Shown here: piece by piece, positions 5,608 to 6,076 of the stretch
How positions within the stretch are numbered: the stretch's first letter is position 1
Layout: every line of letters starts with the position of its first letter
From: Rugosibacter sp.
GTDB taxonomy: Bacteria > Pseudomonadota > Gammaproteobacteria > Burkholderiales > Rhodocyclaceae
DNA length: 6,076 nt
Assembly (NCBI GenBank): GCA_030652715.1
Contig: JAUSQB010000325.1
Coordinates: forward strand, 1-6,076
Direction of reading: 5' to 3'
Made by a program: the position numbers and the translations under genes
The notes under the pieces: model-generated
Told to the model about the DNA's origin: nothing
The model's database searches: none
What the model saw: only the letters and a program-made list of their open reading frames with translations

Positions 5608-6076
5608 ATGCTCTTATATAAAGGCTTACGAGACCAACTGCTTTCACCATTACAGTCTGTTTGTGGCATCGTGGAAAAGCGGCACACCCTACCTATCCTT
5701 TCCAATGTACTTATAGAAAAAAATGGGGAAGACTTGACTCTATTGGCAACGGATATTGAAATACAAATCACTGCCCAGAGTAAAGCACCGGGTGATGAAA
5801 AAGTAGCAATCACGGTTGGTGCCAGAAAACTTCAGGATATTTTGCGCTCTTTGCCAGAAACTACCGAAGTGAGTCTGACATTAAGTGATAAGCGTCTTCA
5901 ATTAAAAGCTGGCAAGGGCCGGTTTAATTTACAAACCCTACCCGCTGAAGATTTTCCGCGTATGGTAGTAACTAAGGATCAGCCGACGCAATTCTCGGTT
6001 ACTCAAAAACTGCTAAAGCAATTACTGGCTTTAGTCCAATATGCGATGGCACAACAAGATATTCGTTATTATTTGA
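5608..6076 (+). CDS. dnaN: DNA polymerase III beta subunit (sliding clamp), 5' part
   Basis: DnaN forms the ring-shaped dimer that tethers DNA polymerase III to DNA and is a docking hub for repair and replication proteins. The first 156 codons are present and open to the window edge; the full protein is normally about 365-370 residues, so this is truncated by the window, not broken. Recognisable family segments are VEKRHTLPILSNVLIE (22-37), LTLLATDIEIQI (43-54), KLQDILRSLPE (74-84), GRFNLQTLPAEDFPRM (104-119) and DIRYYL (151-156), where homologues continue with NG. Domain 1 is complete and domain 2 has begun. ATG 5608 is supported by AAAAGG 5 nt upstream and by the family N-terminus. It probably shares regulation with dnaA, with gyrB or recF expected further right. 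Confidence 0.97.
   Translation, partial: MLLYKGLRDQLLSPLQSVCGIVEKRHTLPILSNVLIEKNGEDLTLLATDIEIQITAQSKAPGDEKVAITVGARKLQDILRSLPETTEVSLTLSDKRLQLKAGKGRFNLQTLPAEDFPRMVVTKDQPTQFSVTQKLLKQLLALVQYAMAQQDIRYYL

Noticed and set aside
1..6076. Mobile elements, CRISPR arrays, tRNA/rRNA genes, toxin-antitoxin or defence genes
   Set aside because: No direct-repeat arrays, transposase-like reading frames, terminal repeats or RNA-gene signatures are visible. The whole window is accounted for by core origin-region genes and their spacers.

Overview
The window is a chromosomal replication-origin neighbourhood of a proteobacterium, most likely a betaproteobacterium. Two things suggest this: the gene order mnmE-yidC-yidD-rnpA-rpmH diverging from dnaA-dnaN, and the character of the proteins (DnaA N-terminus with FWSICLNWFEQELPAQQFNTW, a 44-residue L34, and YidC with an N-terminal anchor and a large periplasmic domain). 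A Nitrosomonadales-like lineage is my guess from overall impression; the sequence alone does not fix a genus.

Left part, minus strand (22-3838), read away from the origin: rpmH (ribosomal protein L34), rnpA (RNase P protein), yidD (membrane-insertion accessory factor), yidC (membrane insertase) and mnmE (tRNA U34-modifying GTPase). rpmH/rnpA and rnpA/yidD each overlap by 4 nt. yidD-yidC (38 nt) and yidC-mnmE (58 nt) are close enough for one transcription unit. A strong sigma-70-type promoter and a good ribosome binding site sit upstream of rpmH. Immediately beyond the mnmE stop, at the window edge, is a perfect 16-bp parS site, the ParB loading site of the chromosome segregation system.

Middle (3839-4037): a divergent intergenic region with the rpmH promoter, an IHF-like match, one perfect DnaA box, and a candidate dnaA promoter whose -35 lies inside that box.

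Right part, plus strand: dnaA (replication initiator, complete), a 202-nt spacer with four DnaA-box-like sequences and a stretch of about 21% G+C, then the 5' part of dnaN (beta sliding clamp), which runs off the window. The spacer is a good candidate for oriC or part of it.

Together the genes cover replication initiation (DnaA, DnaN, oriC), segregation (parS), and a translation, RNA-processing and membrane-biogenesis operon. All genes are core genes, intact and canonical. I found no mobile element, CRISPR array, tRNA or rRNA, and no undescribed gene system. The most unusual signal is a perfect 16-bp inverted repeat with a 3-nt loop inside the yidD coding sequence, which no annotated function explains.
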